Assembly: GCF_016862075.1 (NCBI RefSeq)
Contig: NZ_BOMG01000044.1
Span: forward strand, 239,154 to 303,153
Direction of reading: 5' to 3'
From: Actinoplanes couchii
GTDB taxonomy: Bacteria > Actinomycetota > Actinomycetes > Mycobacteriales > Micromonosporaceae
Length of the DNA: 64,000 bases
Positions 14,994 through 24,076 of the stretch are shown here, piece after piece; the first letter of the stretch is position 1; each line of letters starts with the position of its first letter. The notes below the pieces were generated by a model. The model worked only from the letters and a program-made list of their open reading frames with translations. It ran no database searches and was not told the DNA's origin. The translations under genes were made by a program, and so were the position numbers.

Positions 14994-16406
14994 CTAGCTC
15001 CGGAACTCCGAGAGATCGGCGGCCAGCTGTTCGTCGACCCGGGCCAGGAGCTCGGTGCCGTCGTCGAGGTGGCGGGAGTGGAGCACCTGACCGGATCGAT
15101 GCACCCGGGCGACCAGGTCACCCCGGTCGTACGGGATCAGGACCCGCAGCTCCACCGCCGGCCGTGGCAGCCGGTCGGCGATCGCCTGGTGCAGCTCGGT
15201 GATGCCGGCGCCGGAGCGCGCGGACACGAAGATCGCGTCCGGCCAGGCCCGCTTGAGACGGAGCACCGTCTCCTCGTCGGCCGCGTCCAGCTTGTTGATC
15301 ACCAGCAGCTCGGGGAGCTGGTCGGCGCCCACCTCGCTGAGGACCTCGCGGACCGCGGTGACCTGCCCCTCCGGGTCCGGATGCGCGCCGTCGACGACGT
15401 GCACCAGGAGATCGGAGTGCGACACCTCCTCCAGCGTCGAGCGGAACGCCTCGACGATGTGGTGCGGCAGGTGCCTGACAAAGCCGACCGTGTCGGAGAG
15501 GGTGTAGACCCGCCCGTCCTCGGCGGCGGCCCGCCGGGTGGTCGGGTCGAGGGTGGCGAACAGCGCGTCCTCCACCAGCACCCCGGCCTGGGTCAGCCGG
15601 TTGAGCAGGCTGGACTTGCCGGCGTTGGTGTAACCGGCGATGGCCACGGCGGGCACACCGCTGGCGGACCGGCGGGACCGCTTGGTCTCCCGGGCCGTCT
15701 TCATCGCCTTGATCTCGCGCCGCAGTTTGGCGATCCGGATGTTGATCCGGCGCTTGTCGGTCTCCAGCTTGGTCTCACCGGGACCACGGGTGCCGACACC
15801 GCCGCCACCCGAACCGCCGCCGGCGCCACCACCCTGCCGGGACAGCGACTCACCCCAGCCCCGCAGTCGGGGAAGCATGTACTGCAACTGGGCCAGCTCG
15901 ACCTGGGCCTTGCCCTCACGGCTCTTGGCGTGCTGGGCGAAGATGTCGAGGATCAGGGCGGTCCGGTCGACCACCTTGACCTTGATCTGCTCCTCGAGCT
16001 TGCGCAGCTGCGACGGAGACAGCTCGCCGTCGCAGATCACCGTGTCGGCGCCGGTCATGATGACCACGTCACGCAGCTCGTCGACCTTGCCGCGGCCGAT
16101 GAAGGTGGCGGCGTCGGGTTGTTTTCGTCTCTGGATCAGGCCCTCGAGCACCTGGGAACCGGCGGTCTCGGCGAGGGCCGCCAACTCGGTGAGCGAGTTG
16201 TCGGCGTCCTCCACGCTGCCCTCGGTCCAGACGCCGACCAACACGACCCGTTCGAGTCGCAGCTTCCGGTACTCGACCTCGGTGACGTCGGTCAGCTCGG
16301 TGGAGAGACCGGCCACCCGCCTGAGCGAGTGCCGCTCCTCGAGCTCCAGGTCTCCGGTCGTGGGATCCAGCTCGTCAAGGACGGGTGTCTGGTACGTGTT
16401 TCGCAA
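14994..16406 (-). CDS. hflX: Ribosome-associated GTPase HflX
   Basis: A 470-residue protein. The HflX N-terminal domain (KPDAATFIGRGKVDEL type sequence near 90-105) is followed by a Gly-rich insertion (RQGGGAGGGSGGGGVGTRGP). The G domain then has GYTNAGKSSLL (G1), DTVGFV (G3) and NKLD (G4), and a C-terminal domain follows. HflX splits stalled ribosomes under stress. The start is placed at TTG 16406 because GGAGGAGG lies 6 nt upstream and the product begins at the conserved RNTYQTPVLDELDP. Upstream in-frame starts up to 16508 lack support. Confidence 0.93.
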   Translation of the reverse strand: MRNTYQTPVLDELDPTTGDLELEERHSLRRVAGLSTELTDVTEVEYRKLRLERVVLVGVWTEGSVEDADNSLTELAALAETAGSQVLEGLIQRRKQPDAATFIGRGKVDELRDVVIMTGADTVICDGELSPSQLRKLEEQIKVKVVDRTALILDIFAQHAKSREGKAQVELAQLQYMLPRLRGWGESLSRQGGGAGGGSGGGGVGTRGPGETKLETDKRRINIRIAKLRREIKAMKTARETKRSRRSASGVPAVAIAGYTNAGKSSLLNRLTQAGVLVEDALFATLDPTTRRAAAEDGRVYTLSDTVGFVRHLPHHIVEAFRSTLEEVSHSDLLVHVVDGAHPDPEGQVTAVREVLSEVGADQLPELLVINKLDAADEETVLRLKRAWPDAIFVSARSGAGITELHQAIADRLPRPAVELRVLIPYDRGDLVARVHRSGQVLHSRHLDDGTELLARVDEQLAADLSEFRS

Positions 16407-16567
16407 AAGTGACCTCCTCCGACCTCGATCGTGGCACGTCTCGCGCGCAGTCGCATCCACATATGCACCGTGTGATGGTGACCCCTCAGTAACCACCGGA
16501 CCGGACACGGCTATTTCCGACAGGCGACAATGCGGGTACTCACCCCACCAACGTCGGAGGGAACACC

Positions 16568-18028
16568 GTGGTGACCACCCGCCTGCCGAGCGCAGGATTC
16601 TCGATCACGATCCGCATCGCCGTAACCGCGGACGCCTCGTCCATCGGACGGCTCACCACCTGTGTGGGTGAGGCCGGCGCGATCGTGACGGCGCTGGACG
16701 TGGTGGACTCGGACCCCACGCGAGTGCTGGTCGACCTCACCTGTGACACCGCGGACGCCGCGCACGCCGATCAGGTGGTGAAGCAGCTGGAGGAGCAGGA
16801 CGGCGTGGACGTCCGCAAGGTCTCCGACCGGACGTTCCTGCTGCACCTGGGCGGCAAGATCGAGGTCAGTTCCAAGGTCGCGCTGCGTAACCGGGACGAG
16901 CTGTCCCGGGCGTACACCCCGGGTGTGGCCCGGGTCTGCATGGCGATCGCCGAGAACCCGAAGGACGCCCGCCGCCTCACCATCAAGCGCAACACGGTGG
17001 CCGTGGTCAGCGACGGCTCGGCCGTGCTGGGCCTGGGCAACATCGGCCCGGCCGCCGCGATGCCGGTGATGGAGGGCAAGGCCGCGCTGTTCAAGCGGTT
17101 CGGCGGGGTGGACGCCTGGCCGGTGGTCCTGGACACCCAGGACACCGACGAGATCGTGGCCATCGTCAAGGCGATCGCCCCGGCCTACGGCGGCATCAAC
17201 CTGGAGGACATCGCCGCGCCGCGGTGCTTCGAGATCGAGGCGCGGCTGCGCGAGATCCTGGACATCCCGGTCTTCCACGACGACCAGCACGGCACCGCGA
17301 TCTGTGTGCTGGCCGCGCTGACCAACGCGCTGCGGGTGGTCGGCAAGCGGATGGAGGACGTGAAGGTCGTGGTCTCCGGCGCCGGAGCGGCCGGCACCGC
17401 GATCATGAAGCTGCTGATGCGGCAGGGCGTGGGCGACATCATCGCGTACGACCGGGCCGGCGCCCTGCACCGCGGCATGCCGGACCTGAACGAGTCGATG
17501 CAGTGGCTGGCCGACCACACCAACAAGGAGAACTACTCCGGCGACCTGCCCGGCGCGATCGCCGGCGCGGACGTCTTCATCGGCGTCTCCGCCCCGAACC
17601 TGCTGACCGGCGACGACATCGCGAAGATGGCCGACAGGTCGATCGTGTTCGCGATGGCCAACCCGGACCCGGAGGTCGACCCGCGGGAGGCCCGCAAGCA
17701 CGCCGCGATCGTCGCCACCGGGCGTTCCGACCAGCCCAACCAGATCAACAACGTGCTGGCGTTCCCGGGCGTGTTCCGCGGCATGCTGGACGCGGCGGCC
17801 GAGGAGTTCACCGAGGAGATGGCCCTGGCCGCGGCCCGGGCGATCGCCGACGTGGTGGGTGAGGACAAGCTCAACCCCACGGTGATCATCCCGAGCGTCT
17901 TCGACCAGCGGGTCACCCCGGCGGTGGCGGCGGCGATCCGTGCCGTGGTCAAGGGCGCTCCGGCCCCGGCCAACCCGGCCGCGGTGCCGGACAGCGAGAT
18001 GGACAAGGCCCCGGAGACGACCTTCTAA
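16568..18028 (+). CDS. NAD-dependent malic enzyme with N-terminal ACT domain
   Basis: A 486-residue protein. Residues 1-85 form an ACT-type regulatory domain (SITIRIAV...GRLTTCVGEAGAIVTALDV). The malic enzyme core has AYTPGVARVC, FNDDQHGT-type sequence (VFHDDQHGTAI) and the NAD-binding VSGAGAAGTAIM. It decarboxylates malate to pyruvate with NAD(P)H formation, linking the TCA cycle to gluconeogenesis. GTG 16568 follows GGAGGG; a second GTG lies one codon on. The ACT domain suggests allosteric control by a small metabolite. Confidence 0.94.
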   Translation: MVTTRLPSAGFSITIRIAVTADASSIGRLTTCVGEAGAIVTALDVVDSDPTRVLVDLTCDTADAAHADQVVKQLEEQDGVDVRKVSDRTFLLHLGGKIEVSSKVALRNRDELSRAYTPGVARVCMAIAENPKDARRLTIKRNTVAVVSDGSAVLGLGNIGPAAAMPVMEGKAALFKRFGGVDAWPVVLDTQDTDEIVAIVKAIAPAYGGINLEDIAAPRCFEIEARLREILDIPVFHDDQHGTAICVLAALTNALRVVGKRMEDVKVVVSGAGAAGTAIMKLLMRQGVGDIIAYDRAGALHRGMPDLNESMQWLADHTNKENYSGDLPGAIAGADVFIGVSAPNLLTGDDIAKMADRSIVFAMANPDPEVDPREARKHAAIVATGRSDQPNQINNVLAFPGVFRGMLDAAAEEFTEEMALAAARAIADVVGEDKLNPTVIIPSVFDQRVTPAVAAAIRAVVKGAPAPANPAAVPDSEMDKAPETTF

Positions 18029-18037
18029 GGCCCTTTT

Positions 18038-18072
18038 CCGGTACGGGTGGGCCAGGCGCCCGCCCGTACCGG
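18038..18072. terminator. Bidirectional terminator, malic enzyme / GDPD
   Basis: A stem of about 15 bp (CCGGTACGGG and complement plus inner GC pairs) starts 9 bp after the malic enzyme stop and ends 1 bp before the convergent GDPD stop. Confidence 0.8.
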
Positions 18073-18073
18073 C

Positions 18074-18796
18074 TCAGGCGTTCAGCCAGCCGGTCAGCTC
18101 GCCGACCAGATCGGTGATCAGCCCGGCCGCCCCCGCGTCCACCAGCGGGCGCCACTGAGCCATGTCGTTCGGCGTCCACGGCATCACCGCGACCCCCGCC
18201 GCGGCCAGGGCTGCCATCGTCTCCGGCCCGTGGAGGACGTCGTCCACCGACGGATTGCAGTACACCACGCCCAGCTCCCGGGACAGCTCGACGGTCTCCG
18301 CGTCGAACCGGAACAGCAGCAGCCCGCGCCGGACCTCCGGCGCCACGTCCCGGACCTTGCGCACCACGTCGGCGTCGAAGCTCTGCAGCACCGCCCGGTC
18401 CAGCAGATCACGCTCGGCCAGCGCCGCCACCACCGACTTCACCTCGTCCAGGGTGGCCGGCGGTTTGATCTCGACCAGCAGCTCAGCCGCCGAGGGGGCG
18501 AGCAGGTCCAGCGTCTCGGCCAGGGTCGGCACCCGCAGGCCGGTGAACCCGGGCCCGAACCAGGAGCCGGCGTCCAGCCCGGCGATCTGATCGGCGGTCA
18601 GGTCCCAGACCCGGCCGGAGCCGTTCGTGGTCCGGTTGACCGTCCGGTCGTGGATCACCACCGGCACGCCGTCCCGGGTGCACCGGACGTCGAACTCCAC
18701 GATCGTGGCGCCGGCCCGCAGCGCGGCGGCGAACGCGGGCAGAGTGTTCTCCGGGGCGACCGTGGGATAGCCCCGGTGCGCGACGACATGGGTCAT
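18074..18796 (-). CDS. Glycerophosphodiester phosphodiesterase
   Basis: A 240-residue protein of the PLC-like TIM-barrel phosphodiesterase family. Its HRG motif (VAHRGYPTVAPENTLPAF), EFDVRCTRDGVPVVIHD metal/catalytic segment and LLVEIKPP are complete. It hydrolyses glycerophosphodiesters to sn-glycerol-3-phosphate and an alcohol. No signal peptide is visible, so it acts in the cytoplasm. Its ATG overlaps the dapF stop (ATGA), making it the third gene of a miaA-dapF-GDPD unit. Confidence 0.94.
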   Translation of the reverse strand: MTHVVAHRGYPTVAPENTLPAFAAALRAGATIVEFDVRCTRDGVPVVIHDRTVNRTTNGSGRVWDLTADQIAGLDAGSWFGPGFTGLRVPTLAETLDLLAPSAAELLVEIKPPATLDEVKSVVAALAERDLLDRAVLQSFDADVVRKVRDVAPEVRRGLLLFRFDAETVELSRELGVVYCNPSVDDVLHGPETMAALAAAGVAVMPWTPNDMAQWRPLVDAGAAGLITDLVGELTGWLNA

Positions 18797-19650
18797 CGGA
18801 GCACCGCCTCCGGGTCGACCTCACCCTCGGCGACCAGCACCGCCGGGCCCTCCAGCCACCAGGAGCCGTCCGCGTCGGCGGTGACCACCAGACGGCCGCC
18901 GAGCACGTCCACCGCGACCGAGCCGGTGGTCAGCCCGGCGTCGCGCAGCGCCACCGCGCCGACCGCGAGCGCGCCGGTGCCGCACGACTGGGTCTCGCCG
19001 GAGCCCCGCTCGTGCACCCGCATCCGGACGTGCCGGTCCAGGCCGTGCAGGGGCTCGGCGCGCTCGACGAACTCGACGTTCACCCCGTGCGGGAAGACCG
19101 CGACGTCGTGCAACGGCGCCTTACCGAGATCGAGGGAGCTCAGCGCCACACCGTCGTGCAGGCCGCAGACCAGGTGCGGGTTGCCGCAGTCCACAGCGAC
19201 ACCGGGCAGGGTCAGGTGGCCGAGTGTCGCCGTGCTCCCGGCGTACACCCGCGGGCTGGTCATCCTGGCCCGGATGGTGCCGTCACCGATCTCGGCGACC
19301 AGGACCCCCGCCCTCGTCGCCACCGGCAGGCCCGACGGGCCGGGCTCGGCCAGCCCGTGGGTGAGCAGGTAGCGGACGAAGACCCGCAGGCCGTTGCCGC
19401 ACATCTCGGCGATCGAGCCGTCGCTGTTGTGGTAGTCCATGAACCACTCGGCCTCGCCGGCCAGCCCGGCCGCCTCCGGGTGCTTGGCGCTGCGCACCAC
19501 CCGGATCACGCCGTCGCCGCCGACGCCCCGGCGCCTGTCGCAGAGCGCCGCGACCAGCGTGGGTGTCAGGGTCAGCTCGCCGTCCGGGTCGGGGAGGATG
19601 ACGAAGTCGTTGCCGGTTCCGTGACCTTTGGTGAAACGCACGCCGCCCAT
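18793..19650 (-). CDS. dapF: Diaminopimelate epimerase
   Basis: A 285-residue protein. The two catalytic cysteines lie in EMCGNGLR and SCGTGAL; FTKGHGTGNDFV is the family N-terminus. It converts LL- to meso-diaminopimelate for lysine and peptidoglycan synthesis. The ATG at 19650 overlaps the miaA stop (TGATG); a GTG nine bases further on (19641) would begin directly at RFTKGHGTG and is also possible. The stop overlaps the GDPD start. Confidence 0.96.
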   Translation of the reverse strand: MGGVRFTKGHGTGNDFVILPDPDGELTLTPTLVAALCDRRRGVGGDGVIRVVRSAKHPEAAGLAGEAEWFMDYHNSDGSIAEMCGNGLRVFVRYLLTHGLAEPGPSGLPVATRAGVLVAEIGDGTIRARMTSPRVYAGSTATLGHLTLPGVAVDCGNPHLVCGLHDGVALSSLDLGKAPLHDVAVFPHGVNVEFVERAEPLHGLDRHVRMRVHERGSGETQSCGTGALAVGAVALRDAGLTTGSVAVDVLGGRLVVTADADGSWWLEGPAVLVAEGEVDPEAVLR

Positions 19651-20576
19651 CATCCCGCAAGGTCGCGAGCGGCCGCCAACAGCTTCGGGTCGGCCCCGTC
19701 CAGCCAGTGCACCGCCGGGTCGCGGCGGAACCAGGAGCGCTGCCGCCGGACGAAGCGCCGGGTGCCCTGCACGGTGTCCGCCTTGGCCTGCTCCTCGGTC
19801 AGCTCGCCGTCGATCTGGGCGAGCGCCTGCTGATAGCCCAGCGCCCGGGCGGCGGTCCGGCCGTCCCGGATCCCGTCCAGCCCCCGGACCTCGTCGAGCA
19901 GCCCGGCCGCCCACATCAGGTCGACCCGCAGCGCGATCCGCTCGTCCAGCTCGGTGGTGTCCCGGTCGACGCCGATCTGCACCGACTCGTAGACCGGGCG
20001 CGGGTCCGGGAGGCTGGCCGTGAACGGCTGCCCGGTCAGCTCGATCACCTCGAGCGCGCGGACGATCCGCCGGCCGTTGCTCGGCAGGATCTTCGCGGCG
20101 GCCTCGGCGTCCCGCTCGGCCAGGCGGGCGTGCAGCACCGCCGGGCCGGTCGCGGCCAGCTCCTCCTCCAGGCGCGCCCGGATCGCCGGGTCGGTGCCGG
20201 GGAACTCGAAGTCCTCCAGCACGGCCCGGACATAGAGCCCGGAACCCCCCACCAGCAGCGGTACGCGGCCCCGGTCCAGAATGCCGTCGATGGCGGCCCG
20301 GGCGAGGCGCTGGTACTCGGCGACCGCCGCGGGTTCGGTCACGTCCCAGATGTCGAGCAGATGGTGCGGAACTCCGTCGCGCTCCGCCTCGGTCAGCTTG
20401 GCGGTGCCGATGTCCATCCCCCGGTAGAGCTGCATCGAGTCGGCGTTGACGACCTCGCCGCCCAGCTCATGGGCGAGTGCGATGCTCAGGGCGGATTTGC
20501 CGGCGGCCGTCGGGCCGACGACGGTGACCACGGGTTGACCTCTCCGAAACCGCACGAAGCAACCGTAGGACACCAT
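19650..20576 (-). CDS. miaA: tRNA dimethylallyltransferase MiaA
   Basis: A 308-residue protein. The P-loop GPTAAGKSALS is followed by the substrate segment NADSMQLYRGMDIGTAKL, the catalytic region GGSGLYVRA, and the C-terminal GTRRFVRRQRSWFRRD. It adds a dimethylallyl group to A37 of tRNAs reading UNN codons. The product is the substrate of MiaB, which is encoded 15 kb away in this window. The start is uncertain: ATG 20576 or the in-frame GTG about 18 nt downstream, since neither has a clear RBS. Confidence 0.95.
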   Translation of the reverse strand: MVSYGCFVRFRRGQPVVTVVGPTAAGKSALSIALAHELGGEVVNADSMQLYRGMDIGTAKLTEAERDGVPHHLLDIWDVTEPAAVAEYQRLARAAIDGILDRGRVPLLVGGSGLYVRAVLEDFEFPGTDPAIRARLEEELAATGPAVLHARLAERDAEAAAKILPSNGRRIVRALEVIELTGQPFTASLPDPRPVYESVQIGVDRDTTELDERIALRVDLMWAAGLLDEVRGLDGIRDGRTAARALGYQQALAQIDGELTEEQAKADTVQGTRRFVRRQRSWFRRDPAVHWLDGADPKLLAAARDLAG

Positions 20577-20734
20577 TGTGTCACGGTCATCGGTGGGAGC
20601 TTTCCCCTGACCGGGTTGGACCTGTGACAATGCGCGAGAAAGAATGCCGGTTGGAAGTTGGCATTCAGGCTGCGCTGTGGCGGTGGCCGCGGGTCCGGTT
20701 GGACCGGTGACGCCGGGAGAACGAGGATGAGCTC

Positions 20735-21943
20735 ATGAACGACTGGACGGCCTTCGGGCGCGTGGATGCCGACGGCACCGTGTACGTGAAGACCGCTGAG
20801 GGCGACCGGGTGGTCGGCTCCTGGCAGGCGGGCACCCCGGAAGAGGGGCTGGCCCACTTCGCCCGGCGCTTCGCCGACCTGGTGACCGAGGTCGACCTCG
20901 TCGAGGCTCGCCTCAAGTCCGGCGCGGCCGACGCGTCGCACTCGCTGACGAGTGTCAAGCGCCTGCGGACCCAACTCGACGAGGCCCACGTGGTGGGCGA
21001 CATCGACGGGCTGGTGGCCCGCCTGGAGCGGCTCGCCGGGCTCGCCGAGGAGAAGGCCGGTGAGGCCAGGGCGGCCCGGGAGGTGGCCCGCACCGAGGCT
21101 CTCGCCCGCAAGACCGCGCTGGTCGAGGAGGCGGAGGCGATCGCCGCCGACGCCACCGGCTGGAAGTCGGCAGGTGACCGGCTGAAGGAGATTCTCGACG
21201 AGTGGAAGAGCATCCGCGGCGTCGACAAGAAGACCGACGGTGAGCTGTGGAAGCGGTTCGCCGCCGCCCGGGACGGCTTCACCCGCCGCCGGGGCGCCCA
21301 CTTCGCCACCCTCGACGGTCAGCGCAAGCAGGCGCAGACCGCCAAGGAGGACCTGGTCAAGGAGGCCGAGACGCTCTCCTCCTCGACCGAGTGGTCCAGC
21401 ACGGCGAACCGGCTCAAGGACCTGATGACCGAGTGGAAGGCCGCGCCCCGGGCCGCCAAGGAGGCCGAGCAGCGCCTCTGGGAGCGTTTCCGGGCCGCTC
21501 AGGACGCCTTCTTCACCCGGCGCAGCGAGGTCTTCTCGGCCCGTGACGCGGAGTACCAGGGCAACCTGGAGAAGAAGCAGGCCATCCTGGCCGATCTGGA
21601 GGCCGTCGACGTCGACGCGGACTCCCGCGCCGCGCAGAACAAGCTGCGTGACGCGCAGGCCGCGTGGCACGAGGCGGGCCGGGTGCCGCGGGAGGCCTCC
21701 GCCTCGCTGGACCGTCGCTGGCGGGCCGCCGAGGAGCGGATCCGGGTGGCGATGGACTCGGCGTGGCGCAAGACCAGCCCGCAGGACAACCCGCTGCTGC
21801 GTCAGATGCGCGACCAGGTGGCCGAGGCCGAGCAGCGGCTGGAGCGGGCCAAGGCGGCCGGCGACAACCGCCGGGTCAAGGAGGCCGAGCAGGCGCTCGC
21901 CTCGAAGAAGCAGTTCCTGGCTCTGGCGGAGCAGGCCAACTGA
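20735..21943 (+). CDS. DUF349 domain-containing protein
   Basis: A 402-residue, highly charged coiled-coil-like protein. It has at least three DUF349 units, seen as repeated W-K / LWxRF patterns (DEWKSIRGVDKKTDGELWKRF; TEWKAAPRAAKEAEQRLWERF; AAWHEAGRVPREASASLDRRW). An N-terminal small domain (DWTAFGRVDADGTVYVKT) is common in actinobacterial members. The family is widespread but its biochemical role is not established. It diverges from miaA and ends in a strong terminator. Confidence 0.92.
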   Translation: MNDWTAFGRVDADGTVYVKTAEGDRVVGSWQAGTPEEGLAHFARRFADLVTEVDLVEARLKSGAADASHSLTSVKRLRTQLDEAHVVGDIDGLVARLERLAGLAEEKAGEARAAREVARTEALARKTALVEEAEAIAADATGWKSAGDRLKEILDEWKSIRGVDKKTDGELWKRFAAARDGFTRRRGAHFATLDGQRKQAQTAKEDLVKEAETLSSSTEWSSTANRLKDLMTEWKAAPRAAKEAEQRLWERFRAAQDAFFTRRSEVFSARDAEYQGNLEKKQAILADLEAVDVDADSRAAQNKLRDAQAAWHEAGRVPREASASLDRRWRAAEERIRVAMDSAWRKTSPQDNPLLRQMRDQVAEAEQRLERAKAAGDNRRVKEAEQALASKKQFLALAEQAN

Positions 21944-21960
21944 GTTTCACGTTCACTCAC

Positions 21961-21991
21961 GGGGGCGACGGACCACTGGTCCGTCGCCCCC
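21961..21991 (+). terminator. Terminator after the DUF349 gene
   Basis: A perfect 14-bp stem (GGGGGCGACGGACC and complement) with a 3-nt loop lies 18 bp after the stop. Confidence 0.85.
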
Positions 21992-22180
21992 GTTCACGTT
22001 CGCTCTTCAGTGGAGGGTCCGGCTGATTTTTCGCTCCTCATGCGCTACTTTGGTGCGTCGCCGCGGTTACCTTGACGGGTGCGACATCATGAAGGAGTCA
22101 GCCGGACAACAGGCCGTTGAGCGACGCCCGGCCTGAAAGCTCCGGCACCCGCCCGTCCGCAGAGATGGTGGTGTGAACCG

Positions 22181-24076
22181 GTGAGGATCGAACCGCGCCA
22201 GCGCCTTCTGGAAACGTGGAAGGCCACTGTCGACAGCTCCTGGCGCAACGGTGTCTGGCACTGGGGTGGCCGGGACGGAACGAACTCGATCAGTGACGCC
22301 GAACAGCTGCTCTGCATCCTGCTGCCGGCCACCCAGGTGAACCCGTTCGCGCTGGACCGCCCGAACGGCACGGCCGATGCCATGTTGGACGCTCTCAGCC
22401 CGCTCGGCGACGAGAAGACCATCCCGCTCAACCTGGTGCGCATCGCCACCGACTACTTCCGGCGCTACCTCGAGGACGGCCGCCCGGTCTCCTCCGGTGG
22501 CAGCTACTTCCGCGCCGAGGAGGACTTCAAGGTCAACGACATCCAGCAGGGCCGCGACATCGTGGACTCGTTCGCCGTCTCGGTGACCCTGTCGCTGGCC
22601 ACCATCGGTTTCGTCCGGATCTTCCGGCAGTCGGTCACCCGGATGAACATCCGCCGCGAGCTGCGCGATCTGGAGCGCCTGGCCAGCACCCGGCTGACCG
22701 CGGCCATGGTCGGCCTGCTGCGCAGCTTCTCCACCCACGTCTTCGAGTCCGGCAACGACCCGGGCCGGGTCCTGCTGGCCACCATCAACAAGACGCAGAC
22801 CCCGTCGAAGGCGCTGGTCAACCAGTTCCGCAACGAGCTGCAGGAGACCATCGCCTCGTTCAACGAGGTGCTGATCGGGTCGGGGCAGACCGAGGAGCTG
22901 GAGAGCGCCAACTCGATGTTCGAGTGCGGCTGGTCGTGGGGCATCGTGAAACACGCGCCCGTCGTCACGCTGGAATACAAAACCGGCGGCCGCGAGAAGG
23001 ACAGCTCCGAGCAGGCCGTCGACGAGATCGAGGACATCGGGGTCCAGCCCGACGGGATCGCGGAGAACAAGCCGTACCTCTACTTCACCGTGGTGGCGGT
23101 CGACGCGATCGAGGACCTCTTCTCCGAGCGGACCCGTGTCCTGGGTCTGCTCAACGAGGAGCAGCAGCGGCTCTCCCGGGCACTCCAGCTGCGCTGGGAC
23201 CTGACCCTGACGTACTGGGCGAAGGTGGCGACCTTCGGCGACGGGCCGACCTGGCCGCTGGAGGACCCACCCTGGCAGACCACCGACGGTCTGCGCAGCG
23301 AGTACTACACGCTGCTGGTGACCTCGATCGTGGTCAAGGACCTGGTCCGCAAGCGTGGTGCGGACGCCCGCCTGGCCCGGATCGGCGCGGTCCTCGGCGA
23401 CCTGGCGAACGAGGGGCGGGTGACCCGTCAGCACCGGCCCGGCGACTCCGGCATCGAGCTGCACGCCCCCGGCCTCAAGGTCACCCTGGAGGGCAGCGAG
23501 GACGACGACCCGGACAGCGCGAGCACGGCGATCTGGCGGGTCAGCGAGTTCGCCTCGCTCCTGCTCCAGCGCTGCATCGCGATCGCCGGTTTACTGAACG
23601 ATGTGGAGGAACGGGCGCGCCTGCTGCGCCTGGCCGACCGGGTGTGGGAGCATCTGGCGCGGCGCCGGCTGACCGACAACGTCCACAGACGACTGTGGGA
23701 TCAGCCGTCGCAGGTCTTCGAGAGCATCTCCGAGCACGACCGCCCCTCGTGGTACTACACCGAGCGGGTGGTCGCCGGCCTGGTGAGCGCGGCCAACATG
23801 CTGAACGAGGAACCCCTCGTCAACGACCGCCTCGTCATCCGCGCGTTAGACCTGCTGTACGAGGCCGAGCATCTGTACGACATGGAGCTGATGCGTGGCT
23901 CCGCCGATGCCAGCCGTGAGGTGATGGACGTCTTGACGGAGATCAGGGCGAAACTCGAACGGGCGCGCAACATCGCCCGGACCCGTCCCGGCGCCGCGTG
24001 CGCCCTGACGAACTGGATCCTGATGGAACTCGACGGCCTCGACGACGTCCGGCAGAGCGAGAGTACGGCGATCTGA
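22181..24076 (+). CDS. SCO2524-family-like protein
   Basis: A 631-residue protein, recognised from memory as resembling the SCO2524 family of Streptomyces; an HMM search is needed. It is largely helical with WRNGVWHWGGRDG near the N-terminus. A hydrophobic stretch (FAVSVTLSLATIGFVRIF, about 127-145) is not clearly a membrane helix. There are aromatic motifs (EYYTLLVTSIVVKDLVRKR, DRPSWYYTERVVAGLV). No catalytic signature was recognised. Its TGA overlaps the next ATG (TGATG), so it heads a coupled three-gene cassette with SCO2523- and SCO2522-like genes. GTG 22181 has a weak RBS. Function unknown. Confidence 0.75.
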   Translation: MRIEPRQRLLETWKATVDSSWRNGVWHWGGRDGTNSISDAEQLLCILLPATQVNPFALDRPNGTADAMLDALSPLGDEKTIPLNLVRIATDYFRRYLEDGRPVSSGGSYFRAEEDFKVNDIQQGRDIVDSFAVSVTLSLATIGFVRIFRQSVTRMNIRRELRDLERLASTRLTAAMVGLLRSFSTHVFESGNDPGRVLLATINKTQTPSKALVNQFRNELQETIASFNEVLIGSGQTEELESANSMFECGWSWGIVKHAPVVTLEYKTGGREKDSSEQAVDEIEDIGVQPDGIAENKPYLYFTVVAVDAIEDLFSERTRVLGLLNEEQQRLSRALQLRWDLTLTYWAKVATFGDGPTWPLEDPPWQTTDGLRSEYYTLLVTSIVVKDLVRKRGADARLARIGAVLGDLANEGRVTRQHRPGDSGIELHAPGLKVTLEGSEDDDPDSASTAIWRVSEFASLLLQRCIAIAGLLNDVEERARLLRLADRVWEHLARRRLTDNVHRRLWDQPSQVFESISEHDRPSWYYTERVVAGLVSAANMLNEEPLVNDRLVIRALDLLYEAEHLYDMELMRGSADASREVMDVLTEIRAKLERARNIARTRPGAACALTNWILMELDGLDDVRQSESTAI

